DNA of 64,000 nucleotides from Glebionis coronaria (Eukaryota; Streptophyta; Magnoliopsida; Asterales; Asteraceae), in contig CM046875.1 of assembly GCA_025667525.1 (NCBI GenBank), positions 117,666,340 to 117,730,339 on the forward strand, in the 5' to 3' direction. Positions within the stretch are counted from its first letter, which is position 1; every line of letters begins with the position of its first letter. Below the pieces are notes generated by a model that ran no database searches, was not told the origin of the DNA, and worked only from the letters and a program-made list of their open reading frames with translations. Positions 63,587-64,000 of the stretch are shown here, piece after piece. Both the position numbers and the translations under genes were made by a program.

Positions 63587-64000
63587 GAAAAAGAGCTTTT
63601 AGCTGTAGTGTATGCTTTTGAAAAGTTCCGTCCCTATCTTGTCCTTTCCACCACAATTGTCTATACCGACCATTCCGCGTTGAAGTGCTTGTTGACTAAG
63701 CAAGATTCTAAGCCAAGACTTCTTCGTTGGGTTTTGCTCCTTCAAGAATTCAACATTAAAATCCGTGACAAGAAGGGAGCCGAAAACCTAGCAGCGGATC
63801 ATCTGAGTAGACTTGAGGATCCTTATCAAGGGGATCATCCGAATCAAGAGATCAATGACTCTTTTCCCCTTGAGACCTTAATGTCTATTCACTCCAATCT
63901 TGACGACACCCCATGGTTTGCGGACTTTGCAAATTACTTAGCGGGTGGTATTCTCATCAAAGGGTTAACTTCCCAACAAAAGAAGAAGTTCTTTAAAGAT
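63587..64000 (+). pseudogene. Athila copy 1 pol, continuation (runs off window)
   Basis: After the GAAAA duplication the frame continues with RNase H ([20 protein letters not shown]) and the start of the integrase region ([20 protein letters not shown]). It is open to the last base. It matches copy 2 at 57440-57850 and belongs to the gene interrupted at 24270. The rest of integrase, the 3' LTR and the outer target duplication are beyond the window. Confidence 0.92.

Overview
The window looks like repeat-rich nuclear DNA from a flowering plant. The evidence is Athila-type Ty3/gypsy retrotransposons primed by tRNA-Asp, two large-LTR elements primed by initiator tRNA-Met, plant Helitrons with hairpin-CTAG ends, and captured exon fragments of plant genes (chloroplast GAPDH, a SEP-like MADS box gene, a DEAD-box helicase). 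A eudicot, possibly Asteraceae, is my impression from recalled repeats, not a proof. I see no intact ordinary host gene; nearly every kilobase is transposon or transposon relic.

Layout. 1-7111: 3' part of a Helitron entering from outside the window, holding a reversed DEAD-box helicase fragment and a MITE-like insert, ending in a hairpin plus CTAG. 7703-8480: CACTA-like terminus with an array of long palindromes. 8766-9312: small two-exon GRF zinc-finger gene on the minus strand with one in-frame stop. 9384-17037: complete non-coding LTR retrotransposon (minus strand, TSD TGAAG) inserted 71 bp upstream of that gene's start codon. 17071-18292: G-rich patch, then a 41-bp minisatellite. 18293 to the end of the window: Athila copy 1, split inside pol by a 39.3-kb nested block (24271-63586, TSD GAAAA).

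The nested block is a non-coding element with LTRs of about 2.95 kb, present as LTR-internal-LTR-internal-LTR, with the first unit heavily deleted. Its middle LTR received a 14.9-kb Helitron (28861-43744) carrying fragments of at least six recognisable host genes: PURH, an EMB8-like hydrolase, a NAK-family kinase, GAPDH, a second alpha/beta hydrolase, HSP70 and a MADS box gene. Its last LTR received Athila copy 2 (51558-62596, TSD ATTGG).

Order of events inferred from nesting: Athila 1 first, then the large-LTR element in its pol gene, then separately the Helitron and Athila 2 inside that element's LTRs. The minus-strand element at 9384-17037 is the youngest by LTR identity (about 20 differences by eye over 2.75 kb). 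No element appears to encode an intact set of mobility proteins; Athila 2 is nearest, interrupted by two stops in gag, two frameshifts and a stop in the integrase part, and a Glu-to-Lys change at the third catalytic residue of integrase.
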